Source: Hypericibacter terrae (GTDB taxonomy: Bacteria; Pseudomonadota; Alphaproteobacteria; Dongiales; Dongiaceae). From it: DNA of 64,000 nucleotides. Position numbers and translations under genes: made by a program. The notes beneath the pieces were generated by a model. The model was not told the DNA's origin and ran no database searches. It worked only from the letters and a program-made list of their open reading frames with translations. Below, piece after piece: positions 38,644 through 50,495 of the stretch (positions are counted from its first letter, which is position 1; each line of letters opens with the position of its first letter). The DNA is taken from positions 4,793,501 through 4,857,500 of the forward strand of contig NZ_CP042906.1 in NCBI RefSeq assembly GCF_008728855.1. Reading direction: 5' to 3'.

Positions 38644-39510
38644 ATGACAACGCTGCTGCTCTTCAACATCGTCAACGGCCTCATCATCGGCGCTTTCTAC
38701 GCGCTGATGGCCCTCGGGCTGTCGCTGATCCTCAATCTCTCCGGCGTGATCAATTTCGCCCATGGCGGCTTCCTCGCGATCGGCGGCTATCTCGCCTACA
38801 CGCTGATCCCCTATATCGGCTTCTGGGGGGCGCTGCTGGTTTCCCCCTTCCTCGTCGCCTTCTTCGGAGTCGCGATCGAGCGCGTCCTGATCAGGCGGCT
38901 TTACGGGCGCGATCCGCTCTACAGCCTGCTGCTGACCTTCGGTCTCGCCTTCATGATCCAGGACGGGACGCGCTTCATCTGGGGGGCGCAGAGCCTGCCT
39001 TACCAGATCCCGGCCGTGCTCGCGGCCCCCTTGAGCTCGAGTCTGTTCTTCCTGACCGGCTATCGCGTCTTCATGATGGCGCTGGTCGCGGTCGCGGTGA
39101 TCGGCCTCTTCCTGATCCTCAACCGCACGCGCCTGGGCCTGCGAATCCGGGCCGGCACCTTCGACCTCGAGACGGTGTCCGTCCTCGGCGTCAATGTGCG
39201 CGTGCTGCGGAGCCTGAATTTCGGGCTCGGTATCTATCTGGCGGGGCTGGCGGGCGTTCTCGCCGCCGGCATGCTGGGGCTGCAGCCGACCATCGGCGAT
39301 TCCCTCATCATGCCGAGCTTCATCTCGATCATCGTTGGCGGTCTCGGCAGCCTGCCCGGCACGCTGGCCGGCGGCCTCCTGATCGGCGCGGCCTCCGGCA
39401 TCACCACCGTATTTTTCCCGTCCGCGAGCGAAGCCGTCATGTATGTGATCATGGCCGCGGTGCTGATCGTGCGGCCGCACGGGCTCCTGGGCGAGGAGGG
39501 CCGCTTCTAG
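38644..39510 (+). CDS. livH: Liv-type ABC transporter permease (LivH-like), cluster 2
   Basis: A 288-residue LivH-family permease. The signature GAFYALMALGLSLILNLSG, then VINFAHGGFLAIGGYLAY, is clear in the first membrane segments, and the end is VLIVRPHGLLGEEG. About eight hydrophobic segments are visible. The gene starts 157 bases after the binding protein and its stop TAG overlaps the GTG start of livM by one base, so translation of the pair is coupled. Confidence 0.93.
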   Translation: MTTLLLFNIVNGLIIGAFYALMALGLSLILNLSGVINFAHGGFLAIGGYLAYTLIPYIGFWGALLVSPFLVAFFGVAIERVLIRRLYGRDPLYSLLLTFGLAFMIQDGTRFIWGAQSLPYQIPAVLAAPLSSSLFFLTGYRVFMMALVAVAVIGLFLILNRTRLGLRIRAGTFDLETVSVLGVNVRVLRSLNFGLGIYLAGLAGVLAAGMLGLQPTIGDSLIMPSFISIIVGGLGSLPGTLAGGLLIGAASGITTVFFPSASEAVMYVIMAAVLIVRPHGLLGEEGRF

Positions 39511-40460
39511 TGCCTGTGATCGACAAACGCGTCGGCAATATCCTGATCTGGCTGCTGCTGTTGACCGCACCCTTCTGGCTGGTGGGACTCGGCGGCTATG
39601 TCGAGCTCGGGACGCGGGTGGTGATCTACGCGCTGGCCGCGATGGCGCTCAATTTCCTGCTGGGATATACGGGCGTGCTGTCCTTCGGCCATGCCGCCTA
39701 TTTCGGTCTCGGCGGCTACGGCACCGCCATGACTATCAAGTTCCTCTATCCGAGCACGCCCCTCGCGCTCCTGGTCGGAGTCGCCGTCGCGACCGTGGCC
39801 GCGGGGCTGATCGGGCTCCTGATCGTGCGGCTGCGCGGCGTCTATTTCGCCATGGTCACCATTGCCTTCGGCCAGGTGTTCTATTTCATCGCCTTCAAAT
39901 GGAGCTCGGTCACCGGCGGCGACGACGGCTTGAGCGCCTGGCAGCGGCAGCCGATTGATCTGGGCGTCGCCACGCTCGACATCCTGGGCAACAACAAGGC
40001 GCTCTATTATTTCGTGCTGGCGGTCTTCGCGGTCTGCGTCGGCGCCATGGCGTTCCTGCTGCGATCGCCCTTCGGCCGCACGCTCATGGCGATCCGCGAG
40101 AACGAGCGTCGCGCCCGGTTTCTGGGGATTCCCATCGATCGCCATATCTGGTTCTCCTGGGTGATCTCCTGCTTCTTCGTCAGCGTCGCCGGCGGTCTTT
40201 ACGCGCTGTTGAGCGATTTCATCGACCCCCGCGCGATCCGCTGGGACCAGTCCGGAAACTTCGTCATCATGGCGGTCCTCGGCGGCATGCGCAGCTACTG
40301 GGGCCCGCTCATCGGCGCCGCCATTTTCCTGGTGCTGCAGGACTACATCTCGAGCCACACCGAGAACTGGATGTCCTTCGTCGGCCTGTTCTTCGTGCTG
40401 ATCGTGCTGTTCTTCCCGCGCGGTGTGCTCGGCCTCATCAAGCGGAAGAACGTGTCGTGA
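39510..40460 (+). CDS. livM: Liv-type ABC transporter permease (LivM-like), cluster 2
   Basis: A 316-residue LivM-family permease. The family signature LGYTGVLSFGHAAYFGLGGYGTAM is seen in parts at about residues 48-71 (GYTGVLSFGHAAYFG). It ends VLFFPRGVLGLIKRKN. The start codon is GTG at 39510, overlapping the stop of livH. It overlaps the next ATPase by 4 bases (GTGA). The partner of the LivH-like permease in the same importer. Confidence 0.93.
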   Translation: MPVIDKRVGNILIWLLLLTAPFWLVGLGGYVELGTRVVIYALAAMALNFLLGYTGVLSFGHAAYFGLGGYGTAMTIKFLYPSTPLALLVGVAVATVAAGLIGLLIVRLRGVYFAMVTIAFGQVFYFIAFKWSSVTGGDDGLSAWQRQPIDLGVATLDILGNNKALYYFVLAVFAVCVGAMAFLLRSPFGRTLMAIRENERRARFLGIPIDRHIWFSWVISCFFVSVAGGLYALLSDFIDPRAIRWDQSGNFVIMAVLGGMRSYWGPLIGAAIFLVLQDYISSHTENWMSFVGLFFVLIVLFFPRGVLGLIKRKNVS

Positions 40461-41202
40461 CGCTTCTCAAGGTCGAGAACGTTTCGAAGCGCTTCGGCCA
40501 GCTGGTCGCCGTCGACGATGTCTCGATGACCGTCGAGCCTGGCGAGCTCAGGGCCGTGATCGGCCCCAACGGTGCCGGCAAGACCACCTTCTTCAACCTC
40601 ATCAGCGGATTCCTCACCCAGTCGTCGGGACGCATCCTGTTCGACGGCGGGGATATCTCGACACTGCTGCCGGCCCGGCGCGTCTGGCGCGGCATCGCGC
40701 GGACCTTTCAGATTACGGAGGTGTTTCCCGAGCTGAGCACGCGGGAGAATCTGCGGATCGCGGTCGAGGTTGCGGCCGGATACCGGACTCGGATCTGGCT
40801 TCCGCGCCAAGTCAATGCCGAGATCGAGGCCCGCGTCGGCGATCTCCTCGCCCGGAGCGGTCTCGACGACAAGGCCGACCGGCTGGTCGGCGAGCTTTCG
40901 CATGGCGATCAGCGGGCGACCGAGATCATGATGGCGCTGGCGCTCAGGCCGCGCCTTCTCCTGCTCGACGAGCCGACGGCCGGCATGGGCGAGCAGGAGA
41001 CCTATGACATCACCCAGCTCATTCGCAAGCTGCACAAGGACGAGAAGCTGTCGATCGTGCTGATCGAGCATGACATGCGCGTCGTGTTCCATCTGGCCGA
41101 CCGCATCATGGTGCTCGCCGAAGGCAAGATGCTGGCCGAGGGCACACCCGGCGAGATCGCCGGCAACGAGGTGGTGCAGGCGGCCTATCTGGGGAAGGTG
41201 GC

Positions 41203-41206
<4 letters not shown>
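40457..41206 (+). CDS. livG: Liv-type ABC transporter ATPase (LivG-like), cluster 2
   Basis: A 249-residue ATPase. Walker A GPNGAGKTTFFN, the signature-like ELSHGDQRATEI, Walker B LLLLDEPTAGM and H-loop IEHDMRVVF are all present. The start is GTG at 40457 in a GTGA overlap with livM; the stop overlaps the next start in ATGA, so four genes are translationally linked. Confidence 0.93.
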
Positions 41207-41934
<728 letters not shown>

Positions 41935-42248
41935 CCGCCGGCGACCAGCCGCCGTCGATCGTCCCTGGAATTCCATCTCGCGCGCCGGTTCGTTGCCGGT
42001 TCTTCCGACGCGACGTTCCGAGGCTGTGATCGCTCGTGGCTATCGCCGAGCGGCGGACCGATGCGGCAATCGGCAGCATCTTGCGGCTTTTCGACTAATC
42101 CTGCCGCGCCGTTTCCCTGAGGCGGAATTTAGCTGGAAGCGATGGACGCTGAACATATTTCCATTGCAACGAGTCATGTCGCTCGAACGGCGACCCCCGC
42201 ATATGTCGATCGACCCCGCCTGGCGGATCGCGGCACAGGAGCAGTCTG
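41935..42248. other. Intergenic region upstream of Nramp gene
   Basis: A 314-base gap with an AT-richer patch at 42105-42180. I looked for a manganese riboswitch (yybP-ykoY type) and found no match to its conserved core. No clear terminator for the Liv operon is seen. Probably contains the promoter of the metal transporter. Confidence 0.4.
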
Positions 42249-43547
42249 ATGGCGATGGTCCAGCCGAGTCTGGCCGAAGTCCACCGTTCGGTCTCGGTGA
42301 ATGCCGGTTCCCGCTTCTGGCAGAAGCTTCTGGCATTCTCCGGTCCGGGATATCTCATCGCCGTCGGCTATATGGATCCCGGCAACTGGGCGACCGATCT
42401 CGCCGGCGGCTCGGCCTTCGGCTACAGCCTGCTCTCGGTCATCCTGCTGTCGAATCTCATGGCGATCCTGCTGCAGGCGCTGAGCTCCAAGCTCGGCATC
42501 GTCATGGGACGCGACCTCGCCCAAGCCTGCCGCGACCATTACTCGCCGCCGGTCGTGTTCGCTCTCTGGCTGCTCTGCGAGTTGGCCATCATCGCCTGCG
42601 ACCTCGCCGAGGTGATCGGCACGGCGATCGCGCTGAAGCTCCTGTTCGGCATTCCGCTGCTGGTCGGCGTGTGCCTGACCACGGCCGACGTGATGCTGAT
42701 CCTGCTCCTGCAGCACAAAGGTTTCCGGAGGCTCGAGGCCTTCGTTCTCAGCCTCCTCATCATCATTGCCGCCTGCTTCGCCTTCGAGATCGCGCTGGCA
42801 CGGCCTGCCATCCGCGATGTCCTGACCGGATTCGTCCCGACCCTCCAGATCGTCACCGATCCCGGCATGCTCTATGTCGCGATCGGCATCCTCGGCGCCA
42901 CGGTCATGCCGCATAACCTCTATCTGCATTCGTCGATCGTGCAGACCCGGGACTTCGATCGCACCCCTTACGGCCGGCGCGAGGCCATTCGCTTCGCCAC
43001 GCTCGATTCCACGATCGCCTTGACCTTCGCGCTGCTGATCAACGCGGCCATCCTTGTCCTTGCGGCGGCCGCATTCCATGTCGCCGGCTTCAGCGGCGTG
43101 GCCCAGATCGAGCAGGCACACGCCCTCCTGGCGCCGGCGCTGGGCGTTTCGGCGGCCAGCGCCGTCTTCGCGGTGGCGCTCCTGGCGTCGGGACAGAACT
43201 CGACCGTGACGGCGACCCTGGCCGGGCAGGTGGTCATGGAAGGATTCCTCCAGATCCGCATCCCTCCCTGGCTCCGGCGGCTCGTGACCCGCCTTCTGGC
43301 GGTGGTGCCAGCGGTCGTCGTGACCGCGCTCCACGGAGAGAAGGGCACGGCGGATCTGCTCGTGCTCAGCCAGGTGGCTCTCAGCATGCAGCTCCCCTTC
43401 GCCGTGGTGCCGCTGGTCAGGTTCACCAGCGATCGGCGCAAGATGGGATCCTTCGTCAACCCGCGATGGCTGACGGCACTCGCGATCCTCGTGGCGGTCG
43501 CGATCATCGCACTGAACGCAAAGCTGCTTCTGGACGTCGTCTGGTGA
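42249..43547 (+). CDS. mntH: Nramp-family divalent metal transporter (MntH-like)
   Basis: A 432-residue inner-membrane proton-coupled metal importer. The hallmark [17 protein letters not shown] is at D43-N46 in the first membrane segment, and the second metal-site motif [15 protein letters not shown] is near residue 219. Eleven or so hydrophobic segments are visible. Nramp proteins usually import Mn2+ or Fe2+. The gene is followed 57 bases later by a manganese-type oxalate decarboxylase homologue on the same strand, supporting Mn2+ as cargo. Confidence 0.93.
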   Translation: MAMVQPSLAEVHRSVSVNAGSRFWQKLLAFSGPGYLIAVGYMDPGNWATDLAGGSAFGYSLLSVILLSNLMAILLQALSSKLGIVMGRDLAQACRDHYSPPVVFALWLLCELAIIACDLAEVIGTAIALKLLFGIPLLVGVCLTTADVMLILLLQHKGFRRLEAFVLSLLIIIAACFAFEIALARPAIRDVLTGFVPTLQIVTDPGMLYVAIGILGATVMPHNLYLHSSIVQTRDFDRTPYGRREAIRFATLDSTIALTFALLINAAILVLAAAAFHVAGFSGVAQIEQAHALLAPALGVSAASAVFAVALLASGQNSTVTATLAGQVVMEGFLQIRIPPWLRRLVTRLLAVVPAVVVTALHGEKGTADLLVLSQVALSMQLPFAVVPLVRFTSDRRKMGSFVNPRWLTALAILVAVAIIALNAKLLLDVVW

Positions 43548-43604
43548 GTGAGGCAGCGGTTTCCGGGGGACTTTTCCGGGGGCAATCGAAAGCGAGACAA
43601 CAAC

Positions 43605-44831
43605 ATGGCAAATATCTCACGTCGTAGCGTGCTGGCGGCAACCGCCGCCGGCGGCTTGGCAATGGCGGCGACAGCGGCCAAAGCGGACACGACTCAGACG
43701 ATACCGACGCCCACGCGCCCGGGGGTGGGTGGAACCGACCCCGGTCCCGGCAATGCGGAACTGACCCGGCAGAACCCGGATCTCTATGCGCCGCCGGCGA
43801 CCGATCACGGCACGCTGCCCAATCTGCGTTTTTCGTTCTCCGACGCTCATATGCGGCTCGAGCCGGGCGGATGGACCCGCCAGGTGACCGTGCGCGAGCT
43901 CGGCGTCTCGAAGAACATCGCGGGCGTGAACATGCGCCTCAATGCCGGCGCCGTGCGCGAGCTGCACTGGCACAAGGCGGCCGAGTGGTCCTACATGCTC
44001 TACGGCAGCGCCCGCATCACCGCGATCGATGCGGAGGGACGGAATTTCGTCGACGACGTGGGGGTCGGCGACCTGTGGTACTTCCCGGCCGGCATTCCGC
44101 ATTCTATCCAGGGCCTCGGTCCGGATGGCTGCGAGTTCCTGCTGGTGTTCGACGACGGCGAATTCGACGAGGACAACACCTTCCTGATCACCGACTGGTT
44201 CAAGCACACGCCAGCCGAGGTGCTCGGCAAGAATTTCGGCGCTCCGGCCACCCTGTTCGGGCATACCCCCGATCCGAGCGAGCGGTATATCTTCCCGGCA
44301 CCGATGCCGGGCCCCCTGGCTTCGGACAAGATCCCCGGTGCAACCCCTGTCCCGCAGAGCTTCAGCCACCGGATGCTGGCGCAGGAACCGATCAAGACGA
44401 AGAGCGGCACGGTGCGGATCACCGATTCCAGCAACTTCCCGGTATCGACCACGATCGCCGCGGCGCTGGTCGAGATCGAGCCGGGCGGGATGCGCGAGCT
44501 GCATTGGCATCCCAATGCCGACGAATGGCAGTACTACATCGAGGGCAAGGCCCGGATGGGCGTGTTCGCCGCGGCGGGGCAGGCCCGCACCTTCGACTTC
44601 CAGGCCGGTGACGTCGGCTATGTGCCCTTCGCCATGGGCCACTATGTCGAGAACATCGGCGACACCCCGGTGCGTTTCCTCGAGATGTTCAAGAGCAGCT
44701 ACTATGCCGACCTGTCGCTGGACCAGTGGATGGCGCTCACGCCGCCGGAGCTGGTGAATGCGCATCTGGGGCTCGATCCGCAGGTGATGAACGCGCTGCG
44801 CAAGCAGAAATCGCCCATCGTGCCGGCATGA
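43605..44831 (+). CDS. oxdC: Tat-exported bicupin, oxalate decarboxylase family
   Basis: A 408-residue two-cupin protein of the oxalate decarboxylase family, which converts oxalate to formate and CO2 with Mn and O2. The N-terminal metal site is H121, H123, E127 (HWHKAAE) and H166; the C-terminal site is H300, H302, E307 (HWHPNADE) and H346, with E360 where the second-domain glutamate lies. The N-terminal lid, SENS in Bacillus OxdC, reads DEDN (188-191), keeping the key Glu but changing its neighbours. The start [12 protein letters not shown] carries a twin-arginine signal, so it should act in the periplasm. It follows the Nramp gene, a likely Mn source. Confidence 0.88.
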   Translation: MANISRRSVLAATAAGGLAMAATAAKADTTQTIPTPTRPGVGGTDPGPGNAELTRQNPDLYAPPATDHGTLPNLRFSFSDAHMRLEPGGWTRQVTVRELGVSKNIAGVNMRLNAGAVRELHWHKAAEWSYMLYGSARITAIDAEGRNFVDDVGVGDLWYFPAGIPHSIQGLGPDGCEFLLVFDDGEFDEDNTFLITDWFKHTPAEVLGKNFGAPATLFGHTPDPSERYIFPAPMPGPLASDKIPGATPVPQSFSHRMLAQEPIKTKSGTVRITDSSNFPVSTTIAAALVEIEPGGMRELHWHPNADEWQYYIEGKARMGVFAAAGQARTFDFQAGDVGYVPFAMGHYVENIGDTPVRFLEMFKSSYYADLSLDQWMALTPPELVNAHLGLDPQVMNALRKQKSPIVPA

Positions 44832-44883
44832 CGGACCCTGGCCGCCGGCCCCAGGGGTCGGCGGCCGCTGTCTGGCGCCGGGC

Positions 44884-46380
44884 TTATGCCGGCATCCAGG
44901 ACCCGTGAAGCCCTGCCGGTACCCGGCGGGGCAGGCGGACGATCGCGATCGGATCGGCGGCGAGATTGCGTGCATCCAGGATCTGGAAGCTGCCCGCCTC
45001 GCCGGCGAAGTCGTGGACGAAGGTGAAGATGAAGCCGTCTTCCTCGGCCTTGCCTTGCGGATCGGCGACGAAGACGGGCTCGCACACCGTCTCGCCGTTC
45101 GGGAACAGGTGGACGGTCTTCGCCCCGGTCGTCAGGTCGTAGCGGGCGATCGCCTCGAAGGCGCCCCCTTGCCGCGTGTCGCCGGGGCGGGGATCGCGAA
45201 GCCCGGCATAGCCAAAGCGGGCCTTGCGGCCGAGATAGGCGTCGTTGACGCGGGAGAAATCGCAGGCCTGCGTATCGATGGTCTCGTCCTGGAGCGTCTT
45301 GGCGTCGGTATCGATCACCATGCGATGAAGCTCGAGCCGCTGGGCGGGCGCCGTCAGCGAGTAGGAATCGTACCAGGGAAACACCACCTCGATGCGATTG
45401 CCCTCGGCGAAGGCATTCATGGTGTGGAAATTGAAGAAGGGCGCGCCCCCGATCCACTGCACATCGCTCTCGGCCTGCGCGTCGCGGGGAACCACCGCCA
45501 CCATGGCGCCCTTGTCCGGCTGCCAGGTGACCGGCGGGCCCGACTGCGACGGCGCGTAGATCAGGGGACAAATGAAGGCGATGACATGGCGCTCGGTGAT
45601 GGCGATATCATGCACCATCGCCCCCCAGGGCGCCTGGAAGGGGAGGATCCGATCGAGCGTCCCCGATCGGCTCGCCCGCAGATAGACCAGGGCCCCCGTC
45701 TCCCAGTTATAGGCGATCGACAGGAGCTCGCCGGTGACCGGATCGAGCTTCGGGTGGGCGGACATCACGCTCGGCAGCTTGCCGCCATAGTTGAACAGGC
45801 CGACCGTCGCGAGATCGCGGTCGAGCTCATAGGGCACGCCGCCCTCATAGAGGGCGAGATAGCGCCCCGCATGACGGACGATGTTGGTGTTGGCGAGATC
45901 GGCATGCGGCGGCGGGCTGAAGGTCGAGTTGTAGAGGCGGCGGCCGGCGGCCCGCTCCGCGGCCAGTTCCTGCGTCACGACCCAGCGGTTCCGGTATCGC
46001 GCCTTGCCATTCTCGAGATAGAGCGCATGGACCATGCCCGTGCCGTCGAAGGGATAGGCATAGTGTCCGTCCGGCTGGAACTGCGGATTAGGGCCGTTGC
46101 GCATGAAGACGCCCCGGAGGCCCGGCGGAATCTCGCCTTCGACCGTCAGGTCCGTGTCGTCCCGCTCGTCGAAGACCGGCCTGAACGCCCCGATGAGGAA
46201 GCGATTCTCGCTGCTCCATGGTTCGGCTTTGATCATATCCCCTGCCCCTGTGTCAGCCGTGGCGGTCAGCGTCCCGAACGGCCATCGGCTTGCGGCCAGG
46301 ACGCCCGCACCGACCGCCAACAGGCCGCGCCGCGTCACGACGGTTTTGTTACAAGTCACGGGTGAACCTTTCTGGCTCAA
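44884..46380 (-). CDS. Tat-exported carotenoid oxygenase family protein
   Basis: A 498-residue seven-bladed propeller of the carotenoid/lignostilbene cleavage oxygenase family, a non-haem iron dioxygenase. Candidate iron histidines are in MSAHPKLDP, AMVHDIAIT, FFNFHTMNAF and GLHGSWMP at the extreme C-terminus; FMRNGPNPQF and MVHALYLENG are family patches. A twin-arginine signal (VVTRRGLLAVGAGVLAASRW, R17, R18) predicts periplasmic location, unusual for the family. Stop to stop, it is convergent with the oxalate decarboxylase gene (52-base gap). Substrate (carotenoid, stilbene or other) is unknown. Confidence 0.88.
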   Translation of the reverse strand: MSQKGSPVTCNKTVVTRRGLLAVGAGVLAASRWPFGTLTATADTGAGDMIKAEPWSSENRFLIGAFRPVFDERDDTDLTVEGEIPPGLRGVFMRNGPNPQFQPDGHYAYPFDGTGMVHALYLENGKARYRNRWVVTQELAAERAAGRRLYNSTFSPPPHADLANTNIVRHAGRYLALYEGGVPYELDRDLATVGLFNYGGKLPSVMSAHPKLDPVTGELLSIAYNWETGALVYLRASRSGTLDRILPFQAPWGAMVHDIAITERHVIAFICPLIYAPSQSGPPVTWQPDKGAMVAVVPRDAQAESDVQWIGGAPFFNFHTMNAFAEGNRIEVVFPWYDSYSLTAPAQRLELHRMVIDTDAKTLQDETIDTQACDFSRVNDAYLGRKARFGYAGLRDPRPGDTRQGGAFEAIARYDLTTGAKTVHLFPNGETVCEPVFVADPQGKAEEDGFIFTFVHDFAGEAGSFQILDARNLAADPIAIVRLPRRVPAGLHGSWMPA

Positions 46381-46438
46381 CTGAGCTGCTCCTCGGATTT
46401 ATTCGAGGAGGGAGGAGAAAAGTCCAGACAGAAAGCGG

Positions 46439-46852
46439 TTAGGCCCCGGCGAGCATCCTGCATTGCCGGGGCCTGTCGCAACGGCAGGAGGGTCGGGGGG
46501 AACGACATCCTGAACCGGTGCGAGACGTCACGGCGTTATTCCCCGGAGGTCGAGGCATGGCGAACGCGCGGCCGACGCTCGTCGACCAGGCGCGCCAGGG
46601 CCAGGGTCGGGCCCTGGTGAGCGGCAGTCTCTCGGCGTCGTAGATGTCGGCCGGCGTCAATCCGATGTCGCGCAGCTGCGCGGCGTCCATCTGGGCGATG
46701 CGCCCGAATTCACGCCGGTTGCGGATGACCGCGATCGCGCCGGCGGCAAGCGTGCCGAGCGCAACGCTCTTGGCGATGATGACGCCGGTCGAGACTTTCG
46801 CGACGGCGAGGATCGGGGCGGCGGCGAGGGCAATCGTCTGTCCGAGAGACAA
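46439..46852 (-). CDS. DUF1127-domain protein
   Basis: A 137-residue protein. The N-terminal 40 residues are hydrophobic (TIALAAAPILAVAKVSTGVIIAKSV), then comes a DUF1127-like motif (RNRREFGRIAQMDAAQLRDIGLTPADIYDAERLPL) seen in parts. The 60-residue tail is proline/arginine-rich and not typical, so the tail may be unstructured or the reading disturbed. DUF1127 proteins are small regulators or RNA-associated proteins of alphaproteobacteria. It stands alone between the oxygenase and the antiporter. Confidence 0.65.
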   Translation of the reverse strand: MSLGQTIALAAAPILAVAKVSTGVIIAKSVALGTLAAGAIAVIRNRREFGRIAQMDAAQLRDIGLTPADIYDAERLPLTRARPWPWRAWSTSVGRAFAMPRPPGNNAVTSRTGSGCRSPRPSCRCDRPRQCRMLAGA

Positions 46853-47085
46853 GATGGATCTCCTGCGTTATCGGCCTGTCACCGCTGGGGTCAGCGGCGC
46901 GGCTCGTTTCCTGGCCCCTGTTGTGCCCCGGAAGGCAGGCCCCGGACTTGCCGGGTTTCGCAGGCAGTCTTCTCGTTTTTGCAATTCGCGGGGACCGACA
47001 GAGGGCCCGCAGACGTGAAAAAATATCTTTCCAACACAAACGCTTAAAGGTGTCCCGAGATAGCGGCGGGGACGCCCCTCCGCCG

Positions 47086-48807
<1,722 letters not shown>

Positions 48808-48910
48808 CGTCTGCGGTCCCTCCACCAATCGAGAACTCGGGCAACCCCTGCTTCAATCATGCGATCCGATCGGGATCAAGTCTTTCGGGACAGGAAGCGC
48901 CCGGAATCGA

Positions 48911-48937
48911 AAAGCCCCGGCTTGGGGTCGGGGCTTT
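48911..48937. terminator. Bidirectional rho-independent terminator
   Basis: AAAGCCCCG (48911-48919) pairs with CGGGGCTTT (48929-48937); T's lie on the plus side and A's on the minus. It lies downstream of the secreted-protein gene on the minus strand (stop at 48975), between it and the antiporter gene. Confidence 0.75.
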
Positions 48938-48974
48938 CCCTTGGCGCCGAGACCGGCCGCGAGGCCGGCCGCCC

Positions 48975-49514
48975 TCATTTCAGGGGAATATCGAAACTGC
49001 CGGCGATTTCGCTCTGCTTGGACGGCACGCAGAAATGGACCTGCGCCGGCAGCGTATCCCCGCTGCGCTTGCCGAAGACGATCTGCAGCGATGCGTCGGC
49101 CACTTCCCAGAAGCCGATCTCGAGGCTCTTCGACTCGTCGTTCATGCTCCAGCCCTGGATCTCCGGCGAACCGGGCCCGGCCTCGGGCGAATCTCCGTTG
49201 AGCCCGGAGCGGAACGTCTTGCCGTCCGGCAGCGTGCCGGTCACCGTGATCGCGGTGAGGTCGAGCACGGCGCCGCTCTTGTCCTTCAAGTAGAAATGAT
49301 AGACGTCGAAGGTCGCTGGCCCTTGCGTGCGCTGCTCGACCGGATCGAAGGTCACGCTGTCCGCGGCAAACGCCGCACCGTTGAGCGTTCCCGCCAACGG
49401 CGTCGCCGCGACGTCGCCCTTGCTGCAATCGACCGTATCGTCGGCGATGGCCGGACCGGCCGCGAGCAGGGCGAAAGCGAAGGCAGCAGCGGCGACGCGT
49501 GAAATCGCGGTCAT
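48975..49514 (-). CDS. Secreted protein of unknown function
   Basis: A 179-residue protein with a Sec signal peptide (VAAAAFAFALLAAGPAIA, cleavage before DDTVDC). The mature protein is a likely beta-fold (AAFAADSVTFDPV, TFDVYHFYLKDKSG) with two cysteines, one near each end (DCSKG and HFCVPSK). I do not recognise the family. Start at 49514 was chosen because the signal peptide begins there. It appears monocistronic, with the terminator at 48911-48937. Confidence 0.75.
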   Translation of the reverse strand: MTAISRVAAAAFAFALLAAGPAIADDTVDCSKGDVAATPLAGTLNGAAFAADSVTFDPVEQRTQGPATFDVYHFYLKDKSGAVLDLTAITVTGTLPDGKTFRSGLNGDSPEAGPGSPEIQGWSMNDESKSLEIGFWEVADASLQIVFGKRSGDTLPAQVHFCVPSKQSEIAGSFDIPLK

Positions 49515-49768
49515 GAGAGCCCCCCGTGTCGGTGCCCGCCCGTCGCCGGACAGCACCATATCCTAGGAATTTAGGGCCTCTCGACGAACCGATCCAGGCA
49601 GAAAGGGCGCGGCCGAGAGGGAGCGGCGGCAGATCGGTTTGTTCAAGATCGCCGGCCTCGCGATGTTAGGGTCGTCGCCGTGGCGACGCCCTGAAAGGCG
49701 ATCCGGCATCGCGGCGCCGGCCCGAGGTCGCGACCGCCTGGGGCCGACGACCGATATGGGAGAAGCCC

Positions 49769-50488
49769 GTGCGGAACGAAACGATCACCTGCGAGGCGGA
49801 CGGCATCGCCCTGAAGAGCCAGCTCTTCTTCGAGCCGGCCACCCAGGCGCGGGCTGGCGTTCTGGTGTTCCCGGAAGCCTTCGGGCTGGGCGAGCATGCG
49901 ATCTCGCGCGCCAAGCGGTTGGCGACGCTGGGCTATGTGGCGCTCGCTTGCGACATCCATGGCGGGGGCCGGCTCATCGGCTATCTCCAGGAAGCGATCG
50001 GCGCGCTCGGGCCCCTCTATGCCGAGACCTCGCGCATGCGCGCCCGCGGACTCGGCGGTCTGAAGGCGCTCCAGCAGCGCAAGGAAGTCGATCCCCGTCG
50101 AATCGCCTCGATCGGCTTCTGTTTCGGCGGCACCATGTCGCTCGAGCTGGCGCGATCGGGCGCCGACATCAAGGCGGTCGTCGGCTTCCATAGCGGCCTG
50201 AAGACCACCGCGCCGAAGACCGATGCCAAATCCATTCGCGGGCGCGTCCTCGTCTGCATCGGCGCGGACGATCCCTTCATTCCCCTCGGCGAGCGCGAAG
50301 CCTTCGAATCGGAAATGCGGGAGGCGGGCGTGGACTGGCAGATGCATCTCTATGGCGGCACGGTGCACAGCTTCACCAATGTCGAAGCCGCCAAGCGCAG
50401 CCTGCCGCAGGCGATGCACTACTCGGCCGAAGCCGATGCGCGTTCCTGGACCGCCATGCAGGAATTATTCTCCGAGACCCTCAAGTGA
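49769..50488 (+). CDS. Dienelactone hydrolase family protein
   Basis: A 239-residue alpha/beta hydrolase of the dienelactone hydrolase family. The nucleophile is C118 in IGFCFGGT, a cysteine as in classical dienelactone hydrolase; E in PEAFGLGEH, D in GADDPFIPL and H in GTVHSFTN complete the site. The start is GTG at 49769 after GGGAG. It converges with the large regulator (7-base gap between stops). Family members hydrolyse lactones in aromatic ring-cleavage pathways or other esters. Confidence 0.9.
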   Translation: MRNETITCEADGIALKSQLFFEPATQARAGVLVFPEAFGLGEHAISRAKRLATLGYVALACDIHGGGRLIGYLQEAIGALGPLYAETSRMRARGLGGLKALQQRKEVDPRRIASIGFCFGGTMSLELARSGADIKAVVGFHSGLKTTAPKTDAKSIRGRVLVCIGADDPFIPLGEREAFESEMREAGVDWQMHLYGGTVHSFTNVEAAKRSLPQAMHYSAEADARSWTAMQELFSETLK

Positions 50489-50495
50489 CCCGAAG

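Noticed and set aside
41935..42248. A manganese riboswitch ahead of the Nramp gene
   Set aside because: I looked for the conserved core of the yybP-ykoY class and saw no match.
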